Shown in pieces: positions 10,601 to 23,307 of a stretch of DNA of 64,000 bases; the first letter of the stretch is position 1, and each line of letters opens with the position of its first letter. A program made the position numbers and the translations under genes. The notes under the pieces were generated by a model. The model saw only the letters and a list, made by a program, of their open reading frames with translations, did no database searches and was not told the DNA's origin. Source of the DNA: Himantopus leucocephalus (Eukaryota > Chordata > Aves > Charadriiformes > Recurvirostridae); NCBI GenBank assembly GCA_003993805.1, contig RSEF01000002.1:72581837-72645836 (forward strand), in the 5' to 3' direction.

Positions 10601-13600
10601 CACGGTTTGCCATTCTGCCTCTAGTTTTCCAAAAGACAAGGTGAAGGTAATGGTATGTACCTCCTTTGTAAAGCCAATGAGATCCTGTTATAAACACAAA
10701 TATCACTATATATATTAAAATAACAGCATGTAATTTCAAATCTTCCAGGACTACAACTTTAAAATCTTTTTTAAAAGCTAAATAGTTGAAACCACTTAGT
10801 CCATAAAAGGAGAAAGATCCTACCAAAAACTGCCTTTACAAAAAAATAAAAAAGGTTAGAAGCTACAAGTAAATAAAAAATTATTAAAAAATATTACTAT
10901 TTGTAAGAGTATTTCCAAGTAAGCTGAAATTACATAAAGACCTGAGCTCGTACCTAGTCTGGAATGAGACATTTCTATCATCTTAGAGGACAAGGGCCCT
11001 CTGACAGTGACATTTTGAGTGACGGGTTCAGCCACTGGGAGAGGGCAAACCTAATAACCCAAATAGGAAATTCGAAGAAAAGATAAATTCATCAGAGTGA
11101 TCCCACCAACTTCACCTCTGCCTCCACCTTGGCAGCTGCAAAATGGGAGTAATCACAACAGCTCATTTTGCGGGGCTTTGTTTCACACATGTGAAGCAGT
11201 ACAAAGTTTGCCGTGTGTGCGTGGATAGCTGTGAGCTTTGTGAATTCAGCAGGTGACTCAGTCCCTTCTTCTCCGTAGAAGGCCTGTTCCTGCTGTAGGC
11301 CCAAAAACCAGGAATTACTCCCAGCTAGCAAGGTCTCTGGCCAAAGGGGCAGTGTCCCCCTGGAAGTTGTTTCTGCTGGTATGGAACCGCAAGCAAAAGG
11401 CATAGAAAAGTGAATGGGAAAATAGTCCATTTTAACCAAAAATGTTGTGCTGAAACAGCTCAGTGCAGTTCATACCTGAATTTCCTGTCACTGGGACAGA
11501 GAGAGACTCATTTTTTAGCACATAAGTTTTGTAATACCAACATCCTTCCATTCTACTGATCAGTTCTCAAGTATCAGCTACATCCACAGCAGCAGCAGAA
11601 GTGCCCAGGACCACCCTCTGGCACTAAGGCCAGTTGGCACAGAAAGGCCATGGCCCTATTATTAATTTCATAATCTCCAAAAGAGGATGGTTACAAGCAG
11701 CTTGCTTCGTGGGAATAGTCTCTGCTGCATACCAACTTCCTAACTGTGCCACAGAAATGATATAGAAGAATATAAGTTGATCTAAGCCAAAAATCATGTT
11801 TGGGATGTTTCTGTCAACTTAACAGGATAGAGAATCAACCATCAGCGCCCAGGGACATCCATGTTTCTTGTGAATCTGCTTTTTATCCTGGTCCTGACTT
11901 TCCTTCTCTTTCTGATTACCTTCTTTCTTGAGCTGGAAAGCTTGTCACATTAGTAATGTAAGGCTTCTTTTCATCACAAATACTTCCAGAAGATACAACA
12001 ACTAGCACCACTGAAAAGAAACATTAAAAAATAAAACCTAGCAATTTAAGGGCAGCAGTGGGAAGAAAATGCATTATGCTACAAGTCAAGCTCCATGTCC
12101 ATCTCTTTCTGCATTCTCAAAGTCCAAAATGTGGGTCTGAGCTTTTTCAGGTTTGGCTGATACGCTATGTAAAACTTACTTGCACAAGTGACAAAGGCGG
12201 TTGCATTCAGAGGCTGTCATCATTGCCTGGATGTGACATGATAATTTCTGTAAAAGTCTTTAGCCTGCAAGATGTGATTAACTGTGAAAGGCAGAGTTAT
12301 TAAAACAGATTGGAGCAGACTCTGAGAGGCTTCTGTAAGAGTCTGTATGTACATCACTTCCACGTCTGGAGGAGGGGGCCTCCAGTTTCTTAAGAAACAT
12401 TTGCTTACATGTATATCCTTTTGTATAGAAATACAGAACTTAAAATTGTTTTCCTCTATCCATTCCCGTTTCTTTTGGTCCTGTTTTTTATTCTGCAGTT
12501 ACTCTACCGACTCTTTGATCTGATGAAAAAAGCACATTTCTGGCAGTCAGCAGACCTGGTTTCTATTTACATTCCGCTATTAGAGTGATCTGGCATAAAT
12601 TGCTGTCGACGTTGACTCAGATCAGGGAACTGATCTGCCTGGAAACTAAACCAGTAAAAAACCCACGTTGTTATTTTTCATGATCACGTTAACCAGGTGG
12701 CTGCACACACGCTCCCCAGTGCCAGTACTCAGGGAAGGCAGGAGCAAGCAGTTGGGGACAAGAGCAAAGACTGGTGCCCTGCGCTTGTCAGCAGCCCTGC
12801 CTCATCCCTCAGGAACTGCTTGTGGAGCTAGAATTACTCATTTTAAAGCAAAGGTGCAGTGCCACACCAAGGTTTGTGGTGCTAAATTCACTAGTTGGAG
12901 CACTCCCAAGTGGAAAACATATTACAAAAGGCAATGTATTAGCTGGTACTAGACTAGTGCTGTGGGACAGGTGACAGGTCTGGTGACTCTGAGGGCTGCC
13001 TGCTGGGGATGCCTGATGGAAATTTCCTCCTTCCATGATGGCTGCAGCAGTGACCGGCACAGGCACGTGGACCTGAGCAGGCCAAGGAAGAGGCCCCCGG
13101 GTGCCATTCCCCCAGCCTCCAGCCCCAGGAAATGCTGCTCTAGGAAGAGCCACGCCGTCTCACCCCCATTTGAGCTGCTCTGGAGTATTACACGGGGCAA
13201 AAAGCCGTGTTGGTCTGTGCATCACATATGTCCACTCTGAAATGCAAGTTTTCCACCAGCACCGCAGAGACACAAAGAGCTCCGTGACTTTCCACCGCTC
13301 AACAGGCATCAGTAACAAAGGCATTAAGTGCGTCTTCTCTTTGGCACAGCACCACTTTTTAATAATCCCTGCCCCGGCAAACTCTTAATTCCCAAAGAGA
13401 ACAATGCAATGCATTTAACATTCTTCTGATTAATATTTATGGCTACAAGCCACCCATTGTTTTTACTACATGGCTGCTAATCAATAGGGGCTCCAGAAAA
13501 CAGCGGAACAAGCTAGAGCAGCTGTGGAAGCCTTGGTTCGTCAAAAATTATGGAAAATGGCAAGAGGTTTTCCCCCTCACCCACATTTCTGCAGTTTGTT

Positions 13601-14960
13601 TTAAACTCTTACTTGGGTTCATAAATCTACACTTAAGTGTCTCACTATGCTGATCCATGTTTGAAGATGTTTACTTTAGCATTTATGTAGCCTCATTAGT
13701 GTGGAATGTTTACACTCGCTCTTGCATTTGCACTTACCTATACAGTTATATATTGTGTGCTGTAACTGTGTACTAATAATCCCACTGTATCTCTGACACT
13801 CTTTCACAGTAATTGCTCCCCTAGGTGCTGTTTTCCAAAGATTTCTATGTTTTAACCTTTGAAATGGAAGTAGGCCTTGTTTTACTATGAATTTGATGGG
13901 AAAGGATATAACATAAATTTGCCACTATATTATTTCAGTGCCTAATTGATTAGTTGGAGACAGTGATCTGCAAACCTGAGCAAGGTTATAGTACGTTTGC
14001 TCATGAGGGCAAAGCAAACATTAAAATGTAATTCCAGAAGACCTGGGCACTGATTCTTCCTTGTGTGTATATAAACATCATTACATCTTTGAAGTATGAT
14101 AGCTGCAATGGGAGCAGTAGAAATTGCTCGCATGCTGAATTTCTGGGATGTTGTAAATACCCACTCTGTAAATTTATTTATATATAAAAAATATACAGTT
14201 CACTTCACAAGACAGTATGATCTGAGGGGGGTGTGCGTTGCAAGTGATGATGATTTCCCATCCCTTCACAGATTTGTGTCTCAGATCTGCTGTACTTTCG
14301 TAGTGCCTGGGAAATGAGTGAGCACTGACACGAGTAGAATCCAACATCTTTCTGTGTGCTCTGCTATAAAATAGAGGTTTTCTCCAGCATCAGAGGGGCT
14401 GGAGTAACAAGTTCCTTACTAGGCTGATAAGAGACTCGCATATAAGGGAGAAAAGGAGTAAGCGGAAAAGACTTGACAGCTCCTGGCAGATGGGAGCCAG
14501 AATCGGGTAGGCATGGGGATGTCACTGGAGGGAGCTGAGGACAGGGAAGGCAAAGGCATCCCAGGACACTGGTGGGGAGGTAGGAGGACGATCTCCAGGC
14601 TGTGCTGGAGAAAGGAGAAGAGAAAGGATCCAGGAGAAAGGATCTTCAGGCAGTGCTCAGCAGGGATGTCCAATGCCCCTGTTTCGCTATGCCACTGGAC
14701 ATACTTGCATCCTTTGGCAATAAAACCAACTGTCTCCTCAGGACACATCACTCCAGCAGGCGTTAGTTCAGTCCTTGTCATAACATTAAACCTTCAAATA
14801 GCTTAGTGTTAAACCACCTTCTTCCTCTCCCTCCGTCACAATCCCCACCCCCAAGCACAAAGCCCATGTATTTTACTCCAACATGTTGAACTGAACAAGC
14901 TGGCCAGAAACCAGGTTATTACCCTCCCCCGCCCAATACAAGTGTGGGGAAAAACGACAG
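7655..14960. other. Intergenic region between GFOD1 3' end and TBC1D7
   Basis: Seven kilobases with no recognisable gene. Many short frames on both strands have no family resemblance. Possible regulatory blocks are a cluster of three TAATTA motifs at 10460-10488 and a TGATTAATATTTATGG / CATTGTTTTT segment at about 13425-13490. No CR1 or LTR is recognised here. Confidence 0.45.
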
Positions 14961-14987
14961 ACAGCTGAGATCACATCCTTTTACGTC

Positions 14988-15015
14988 TTTATTTGCCAGT
15001 TAAGATCCTTTTATT
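14988..15015 (-). terminator. GFOD1: Tandem polyadenylation signals
   Basis: Two canonical AATAAA hexamers on the minus strand (15010-15015 in GGAATAAAAGG and 14988-14993 in GCAAATAAAGACG) lie 22 bases apart and are followed by a T/GT-rich stretch (GATGTGATCTCAGCTGTCTG, about 14957-14977) that could be the downstream element. This is the best candidate for the distal end of the GFOD1 transcript. Confidence 0.5.
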
Positions 15016-18000
15016 CCATCAATGCAAATATGCAGAACAGCAGGAAACCATGTTTTAAGCAGCACATACCAGTTGGCTGAGAATAAACTAACTACATTCC
15101 CCAAGCAATGTAAAAGTAACAATGCACATCATCTTCCAGAAGAAGAAACAAACAGATATTGCAGCCGAGAGGCACAGCAGGCAGCTTCCGTACAAAGTAG
15201 TTTGGCTATTTAAAATGCTAGAACCAGCCCTTGCCTGTTTCTCCAACCCCACCCCCCACCCCCAAAAGTCCTACTATAATTTAACCACTTTTTTTTGCTA
15301 TCTACATAATATATAAAATATAAACTCTGTTTACTTATAACACTTACTTTTCTTGATAAATAGCTCTTTAAAATATCTACTGTACATATGTCCATGCGTT
15401 GACATTATATATATAGCATTTATATATATGTATGTATGTCTGAAAAACAATAAATATATACTTAATATTGACACAGCAACAAACTGAACATATTCGCATT
15501 TTCAAAATCAAATAAAAGAAAACCAGTACAGAGAGAAACAGTGAGTGTCGCTTGTGAAGCACAGCATAGCAGGGAGCTCCGATTCCTGCCCCGCCTGGGC
15601 ATTCGGTATGCCACATACTTGAGTAGCTGTGGTGTTAACATATTCTTTGATGAATTGGTGTTAAAAGTTATTTCAAGTTGTAGGTTAGCCACCCTGTGTG
15701 CCATGTGTAACACAGACTGAGCACGAGCTCAGTGGGAAAACAAGGGAGACTCGCCTCGTGGCTTGCAACGGAATGAGAAACAGCAAGGGGAGGGCAGCGA
15801 GTCTGACGGATGGTGTAAAAAGAAAAGGAAGTAATGGACAGCACATGGCTGGAAGGTCATAAATAACCATGGTAAACAAGTTAATAGAGTTAAGTGCTTT
15901 TAAAGACGATGGCTGGCACTGCTGCAAAAATTATCGTGATTATCTGTTGCCAACTCCGTGTAATGAACCAGTTTTCCCACTGCCACAAGGAGACACAAAT
16001 GAAACCCAGATGGCCAAATTCAGATGGTAGAAATGGGGTCACTGCATGACATTGCGAGGCTGCAGGTTCAGAGCCAAACCTGCCCAAGGGCAGCTGAATT
16101 CACTGACTGGCCTTAAACCTAATGGACGGGATTTTTAAACGTATGAAATTACAAAAAAAAAAAACAACCAAAAAAACCCACACCCAACCCCAGTTAATTT
16201 CACACATGCCAAAACATAATAAAAGATGGATTTTTTGAAACTTTTCTTTTCAAAACAGCATTCTTTAAAAATGGAACTTAATCCCAAAGGAAAAAATTTA
16301 AATTACCTTCTACAAAACATGTTTTGCGTTCAGTTTTGGATAGACCATAGCCATTCTGTTTATTCATTTAACCGAAAATGCTGAATAAAAGCTATTTCAG
16401 TTTGACCTAAGCTGATACCCTTCATTCCCCAACCCCACAGCTTTGATTTGGCAGCTTTGAAAAAGTCATTACTTGCCTGGGCTCTGGCTTCATACACTCA
16501 GTAAGTCATGAGGTTATGACATCAGTACATGAATGCAGCATTATGTATAGTCCCATCTACTTAAAATTTCTTCTTTTCATGAGCAAATGGAAGTGGGCAG
16601 TTATTGTTGAAGGGGAAATTATTTTTATTGGACAGACTTCATCCAGCAGCTCAAGAGAGAGGAAATTTTAAAGCAGATAAGACTGCCGATTATTATTCAG
16701 TCATACTTCATCTCTAAAATTTACAAACTTTGCTCCCCACAAGTAACGACTTCAACAAAAACAACAGCAAGAAGCTGCTATCCTGAATAATCCTGCCATT
16801 TCACAACTAGTCATAGATACCCAGAGAGCACTGCAGAGGTCAAACAGTCCAGTGTTGAGTTTCATACGTACTTAAGGGTACATCACTGGGCCACTGGAAT
16901 GTCACACCGTGTCGATCATCTGCACGAAGCCAAAAGTCTGCTGGGTGCTTTTAAATCCTTATAAATACAGAACTTAACAGTGAAGAGACTTCATAATTTG
17001 TGGTAATTTATACTGAAGGCAATAGATAAAAGTAAAATCTAAATTTCCCATCAACAAGAAATTCTGTCATCAGTAATTTCGAAATCTCTGCAAAGACACC
17101 ATCAAGATACTATGTTTACCTTTACCCATTAAATAAAATCTGCCTCTTTTTTTTTTGGTAGACAAATGAATCATTTTAAATTATCTGGGTCTCTTCTACA
17201 TTTGTATGGACACAGAAATAAACAAGGTAACAGAGGAATTGAATTGTCCTTGTGCTGTGACCACACACAGCAGAAAAGCCTTTTTTGAATGGCTGAACTT
17301 CCAGGACAGCTGTTCACATGTACTGTCACTGACTCGAAAGCTATCCAGAAGAAGGAAACACTAAGTACAAAGTGGAGAGTGCCTCTGATTGCCCTGTGCT
17401 GGCTGGGCAGGAATTTCTCATGCTTTCAGCCAAAGCAAAGGATGAACTCTGCAGCAGCCCATCCTGAGCCTAAACTCGTCTACGCATGCCGTGATTCTCT
17501 GCCATACTGGCTGCATGGGGAAGAACGTATCATCTCTACTTGGTATTTTCTAACTACACAGCTAAAGTACTACTTATTCAATACATGCATGATATTAGAT
17601 ATAGGAAACCCCAAGGTGTGGCAGAGTTGTTATACCTCCACGTAGGACTTACACTGAGTTCAGCACTGAGGACGTGCACGGATCTAGCAGGAGCACAGGA
17701 CAGATGCTGCTTCCCCGAGGGCTGTGTCCCTTCTTGGACTTCCAAACACAGAGGTGGAGCAAGACTGCTGCTATCACCCTCAGGAGGTGCAGCCCTCACC
17801 CTCCACGCCACCAGCATATTCTCCCAGTTGGTGCAGGCGTTACAGGTACCAGACTGCAGACACGCCTTCCTGTCACTCCCTGCTGCAGTCACCACTCTCC
17901 CTTCGGGCACATGGAAGGACTTCAGTTGTGCCCTACTGTGGCACAGCGTGGGGTTGCCCTACCCCTGTTGCGGACCCCAACGCAATTCCTATGGAAAATA

Positions 18001-19040
18001 AGACATTGTCCCTCAGCTGACCATCCCAGCATTGGAACAGACCCCCGCAGAGCAGCAGAGCATTTCACCTGGGCTCTCCCCTTTGGCTCTTTTTTGTCTT
18101 TGGCAACAGACCATAATGTTCAGTATCCTGCGTGCACAGGTTGATGGCAAAGGAAAGAGCCTCTCCAACAGCAGCCCTGGGAAAGAGGAACAAACATTTC
18201 TCACCTAGTGTATGAACAAGCTCATTTGGGGGCTACTGCAAATTCCAGCAGTAGTCGCAGTTTGGCTATTAGGCCTGCACCAGTCTAGCAGCATTCATCT
18301 CAAACCTTGTGGCACAGCTTTAAAGAACAGCATTAAAAGTGCAATTCCAAATACATGTTTCCTGGTGTGGTACCGCTTTTGAGTTCAATCAAATACATCT
18401 CTGCTATCAGCTGCCCAAATTCTTAAACCCAGCATGGACTCCAGAGGCTACTTCAGGCAATTCAATGTACTTTCAACTGTACCAAAAGAGCAGAGGGCTT
18501 GATGCTGCCAAGAAAGATCCCAGACTGTAAAGTAACAATTTATCAGAATACTAATATACATTCTATAAATAAACCAAATTCCTTCCTCCTCTAAGCCAGG
18601 TGGAAGTTTAGTATCTTTACAGAGAATGGAAATGACTCCTAGAGAATGGAAAAACTGTCATACAATCCTGAACGTATGCAGTTACTGCTGCCACCCCAGT
18701 TAGGTAACAACTTCACCTAAATCTAGCATAAGATCTCTGCTGCTGTCAGAAGAGGAGGTCCCACCCCGCCTCTGCTCATTCTGTCTGCCTCTCGGGGGCC
18801 AGCCCTGTGGTCCCACAACGAGCTGTACAGGGCTGAACCCATTTGCAAGCCAGTACTAATACTAGCATCAGATGGCTATGTAACCAAAGCATTAGATTTT
18901 CTTTCTGCTAAGCTGCACTATCTGCATCAGTAAGTCTGCACAGAGGATGGATAATGTCTGTCACCTAAACCTTTGGCTCTGGGACAGAAAGGTTGAGCTC
19001 AGTAGTACTATCCCTATACACCATGTCTCACGTGGAGACT

Positions 19041-19596
19041 TGTCCTGGTTTCAGCTGGGATAGAGTTCATTTTCTTTCTAGTGGCTGCTGTGTTTTGGAT
19101 TTGCTATGGAAGGAATGTCAATAATGCATATTGTTTTAGTTGTTGCTAGGTGATGTTTATACTATTCAAGGACTTTTTTCAGCTTCCCTTAGAGGCCGAG
19201 AAGGAGCATAGACAGAATAATGGAATGGCCAATGGAATATTCCATGCCATAGACGTCATGCTCGGTATATAAATGGGGGTTGGCTGGGGTGGGGAGGGAA
19301 TCCATGGTTACTGTTTGGTGACCATTGGGATGGGATGGGCAACCAGTTCACTGGGTGGTGAGAGTGACTTGCGTTGTATTACTTTGTTTTGTATATTCTT
19401 TTGCCATTATTATTATTATTACAGTTCTTTTCCTTTTTCTGTTGTTGTTCTATTAAACTGTCTTTATCTCAGCCCACTAGTTGCGTTTTTTCCTTTCCTT
19501 TCCCCTCCTTTTCTCTCTGCCCGTCTAGGGGGGAAGGGGGAGAATTGCGCGAGTGGCTGCATGGTCCTAGCTGCCAGCTGGGGTTAAACCACGATA
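19041..19596 (+). mobile_element. Solo LTR, avian ERVL-type
   Basis: It begins TGTCCTGGTTTCAGCTGGGA and ends GGTTAAACCACGATA, where the usual terminal CA has decayed to TA. It carries a TATATAAA box at 19266-19273 and an ATTAAA polyadenylation signal at 19452-19457, so its own transcription would run rightward. Flanking pentamers AGACT (19036-19040) and GGACT (19597-19601) match at four of five positions, as a 5-base target-site duplication aged by one change. No internal retroviral genes are present. It lies antisense within the inferred GFOD1 3' UTR. Confidence 0.9.
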
Positions 19597-21065
19597 GGAC
19601 TGTTCACTGCAGGGGCAGGGAAGAGGATTCCACCGTATCTTCTTCCAGCTGGCATCACAAAGCCCATAAAGACACAGAAAAAAAAAAAATACAGACAGGA
19701 AATACTGTCAACATTTGTGAACCAAAACGAGGTACAAAGACATGAACACCAATTGCAGCACAATGGCCAAACCACTAAGAAGCAAGCGTCGCAAAATTTT
19801 GGTCCACGTTTAGTTTCAGTTTTGGATGATGTTTAACTAGGCATGGTTAATTATCCACCGGGCTTGTATTCATGACTTGAACTAGCCACTATTTTCAATA
19901 AATGGCTTTTGCCTTACTATATGAAAACTCTCTTGATCCCCTTGGGGCTATATTCCATTTTTCAGGAGAGAGAGAGAGATGATTTCTTGATCAAATTCTC
20001 TCTTCTGCATTTCTCTCTGCATTTTTCAGGGCAGGAACTGGATAGGATGGTATACCATGACAATTATAAGGGGAAATTCCTGTTGGCACTACCTCAGGAA
20101 TTCTCAGAGAAATCCATTTTTAGGAAAAACATCCAAACTTGTCAAGGACTGCTTTCAAGAAGGAATGATGAAAGCTTGCCCGGGGTCTCGGCAGAAGTGG
20201 TCAGCCCCAGAGACAGTTGCTAGAACTGGCAAAACAACAGGGATAGAAACAATTCTCCACTTGGGTGTGGCTTTGCAGTATTACATTATTCCTTCATCAG
20301 TCACACTATTACACGCTGGGGAATATTTCATGAAAGGTCACGAGTATGCTCTTCAAAAATTAAGCACACATGAATAATTTTGGGGTGGGAGTCAAGTTTC
20401 CTAACTTTAGCCACCTAAAAATTTAGAAGCCAAGATTCTCTGCAAAGGAGGAGGACAGGAATTTCTAGTGGGCACCTCCTTCTACATTAATCTTAGGATT
20501 AATGGAGTCAGCCTTTGGAGAGCTCTCTTTGTATTGACTACTGTGTCCTTGCACAGCTGATCGGGACAAGATGCCTGACTTTCAGCTGGCTAAAGTCAGC
20601 TGAGATGAACCACTCTATTGATGTCCTCCTGTTCAAAAACATGAAGCTCTAAAACTGGGCATAGGACAGGCAGGAGCATACAGCAATCAGATGGAGTCAT
20701 TTGTAGAAGCCCTTAGTGCTCCTAAAAATAGCAAAACTGCAAGTGCTTTTTAAAAAATCTAAATTATTCTGACAGTTCTCTTTCTAACCTAAAATGGCGA
20801 CACTAATGTGATGGCCTTGAGAAAGAGGGTCATATTTTTTCTTTTAATTTAGTGCTCATACAAATGTTCTCTTCTTTCCCCTAGTCAAAATTCACAAAAA
20901 AAAAAAACCTGGAAAGGTTTTTCTCAAGTTTAATATAGTGCTATATGCTTGTGTTCTACTTTTTTCCTATCTGAGGACCTAGCACTGTAAACACATAAGC
21001 ACTGGAGCAGCTTTATGCAGAAAAGCAGTATCCCTGTTTACTGGGATGATTCATATGTCTTTCAC

Positions 21066-21101
21066 TATATTCTTTCGAGAATATATTCTCAAAAGAATAT
21101 A
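21066..21101. repeat. 36-base near-perfect palindrome
   Basis: Two 18-base arms (21066-21083 and 21084-21101) are reverse complements with one mismatch and no loop, centred on the perfect GAGAATATATTCTC. It could form a cruciform in DNA or a hairpin in the GFOD1 3' UTR. No element family is recognised. Confidence 0.75.
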
Positions 21102-22387
21102 TTATTTCAAGACTGCAATCTAAAGTATTAAAAAGAAGAACACGACAAACATATCAAAAGAGTTTGTCCACCCCTGCACTGATGACAGGGAATGACGACT
21201 ACAGTACCAGTAGCTGGCCACTTTAAGGAGGTGAAGAGGTGGGGATCGCATGTAATTTTTTTCCCTGGAAATGGACTGGAAATTTTCTCATGCCTTTTGT
21301 TTTTCACTCACACTCACCACTTGGTGGAGGTGAAAGCTTCTGGGTTGAGCTATATGAAATTAATTGTCGGTATGCATCTCTCAAGTGCGAGTTCACAAAG
21401 GTTTAAAAGAACACCGCCCGTCTAAGCATCATATGGTTTCGGGTTGGTTTTCTGCTGTTTTCCACCTAAAACCAAAATGCACGATGAATTCACTCAAAAG
21501 TCAGTCCCAGACAAAGGAAATTGTGTGTAAATGTTCATAAGACTAGTCTGAGTTCAGCTGTATAACAAACCCACTATCACTACTGTGTCATGCCACTTGC
21601 CATCCATGAAGGTTTTGCACAACCCATTTTAATCAGCAAATCTGTGCAGTAAACACTGAAGCTTACCGGGAGCCCGCAGAAGACCCTCCCTCCCCCAATA
21701 CCGGGGCATATGCACTGTGGTTGAGGACTGCTTTGTTTTAAAAGCCACACATTTTCCTACTTAATTGTGCTTTAAATAAAAGAAAACAAAACAAAACAAA
21801 AAACAACTAGTTAAACCAACACAGAGAAGCTCCTAACAAGCTATATGAAAAGTGAGCTGCCAAGATTTTCTGTATCACACAACACTTTCACACCAAGTCC
21901 TATTGTTCTGTGTGTTGGTTAGAGGTGTAGTACTACAGCACGGTGGTGTCAGCTGTCATGGTAGGAACCATTCATGTCAGACACTACAGAAAATTTAATG
22001 ACATGACAGTACCTTCACAGCCCTCTGGTAGGTAAGGAAAATCTAAAAGGATTTTCCCAACCTTTCACAGTAAACACAATTGGATAATCTAAAGCCCCTG
22101 CAAGCAGGAGATGAGTCCATGATATATCTTTCCAATCAGCCAGCTAATACTGTTATTAAAACAGTTACGTTATGTCAGCTCTTAAGTCTCCTATCTGTTT
22201 TGGGCATTTCTAAGGACCTTATCACTTTGGCATTTAGCCACCACCAGATTTAGTTGATCCAAACACTGTATTTCCTTCTCTCGTATCCTCAGCTGTTTCT
22301 AAGATGCCCAGGCCCTTCACAGGGGCTGTGTTGCCATTTCCTTTAAGAGCTGCCTGGTTCCTATTCTTTCCTAGGAGCCGAGAGGAG

Positions 22388-23307
22388 CTAGCAGTACAGA
22401 GACATCCTGCTCTTCCGCATGGCTTCACTGATTAAGTATGCCGGGCTCAGTTCTGGCTCCTCGGTCATGATTGAAATGTTCTGCCACTCCCCCAGCTGGT
22501 TTGACTTTTTAATGGTGTCCACCACGCATAGGGCATACAGACAGTCGTCAAAAGTGGCAGCCATCGTGAGGGGCCTCCCGTCCCATGTCCTCCTGTCGTC
22601 CTGGTCCTCAAATGCCTGCCGGACAGCTTGAACCATCTTAATGGTTCCCCGGAGGTAGGGGGATGGGATGTCACTGAAGGCCTTCTCTGGAAGTAAGGAG
22701 TTGCTGACTGGCGTGGAGTCCTTCAGCAGGAGCTCCCGCTGAGGAGAACTGTTGCTCTGTCCGTAGAGATCAGTGCCTATTACAATCAGCCGTCCTGCTG
22801 AACCCACCACAATAATGTCTTGTTTGAACTCCCCGGGGACGTTGAAGTTGAGCGTCACCGTGCAGCACACGCCGCCTTCCAAGACCATCTGAAACGTACA
22901 GAAGTCATCACTGGTGATCTGCCGTATCCCCTTGATGTGGTCAGTCTGCTTCACAAAGGTCTTGAGCAACCCGTGCACCTTCACAGCCTTCTGGCTGGTG
23001 AGGAAGGTCAGGAGGTCGATGATGTAGGTGCCAACTGAGTGCAAGCCCCCACCTCCCATCAGGTCATCGCAGCTCCAGTTGTACTTCTTGCCTAGCAGGC
23101 TTCCGCTGTGAACCTGCACCTCGCACACCAGTAGCTCCCCTACGTAACCCTCCTGGATCAGCTGCTTCATCTTCACAAAAGCAGGCAGGAAGCGCAAAAC
23201 GTTCCCCATGATGCTCATGAGCTTTGGGTAATAATGAGCTGCAGTCATCATCCTAAATGCATCCAGGGGAGTCGCCGTTCGGTCACAGATGACATTTTTT
23301 CCAATGC
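22388..23307 (-). CDS. GFOD1: GFOD1 terminal coding exon (residues 85-390)
   Basis: Last exon of glucose-fructose oxidoreductase domain-containing protein 1, with the stop codon TAG at 22390-22388. A strong acceptor (AACTGTTTTTCAG, 23310-23308 on the minus strand) precedes it. The exon opens with GC of the Gly85 codon, then [17 protein letters not shown], and closes with [17 protein letters not shown]. If the missing first exon supplies 84 residues and a phase-1 G, the protein is 390 residues, the size I recall for human. The exon carries the end of the Rossmann-type nucleotide-binding domain and the whole C-terminal Gfo/Idh/MocA alpha-beta domain ([33 protein letters not shown]). Where the enzyme family has a C-E-K-P motif with the catalytic lysine, this reads C-D-R-T, so ordinary dehydrogenase activity is doubtful. 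The reading frame is intact. An internal start at Met104 would give a 287-residue form, a size also reported for a human isoform. Confidence 0.97.

Larger units (their letters stand above)
14961..22387 (-). other. GFOD1: Probable GFOD1 3' UTR (about 7.4 kb)
   Basis: The region follows the GFOD1 stop codon on the minus strand without any sign of another exon. It is AT-rich and ends, in my reading, at the paired AATAAA signals near 14988-15015. Birds and mammals have a long GFOD1 3' UTR, which fits, but the true end could be earlier: other minus-strand AATAAA words occur, for example near 16358-16365 and 16621-16628. It contains an antisense solo LTR (19041-19596), a 36-base palindrome (21066-21101) and TA/TG microsatellites near 15405-15440. 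Short frames in it are not genes. Confidence 0.5.

Noticed and set aside
17540..18144. Frames of 153, 156 and 118 codons
   Set aside because: Several overlapping frames on both strands within the GFOD1 3' UTR region, with no family resemblance.
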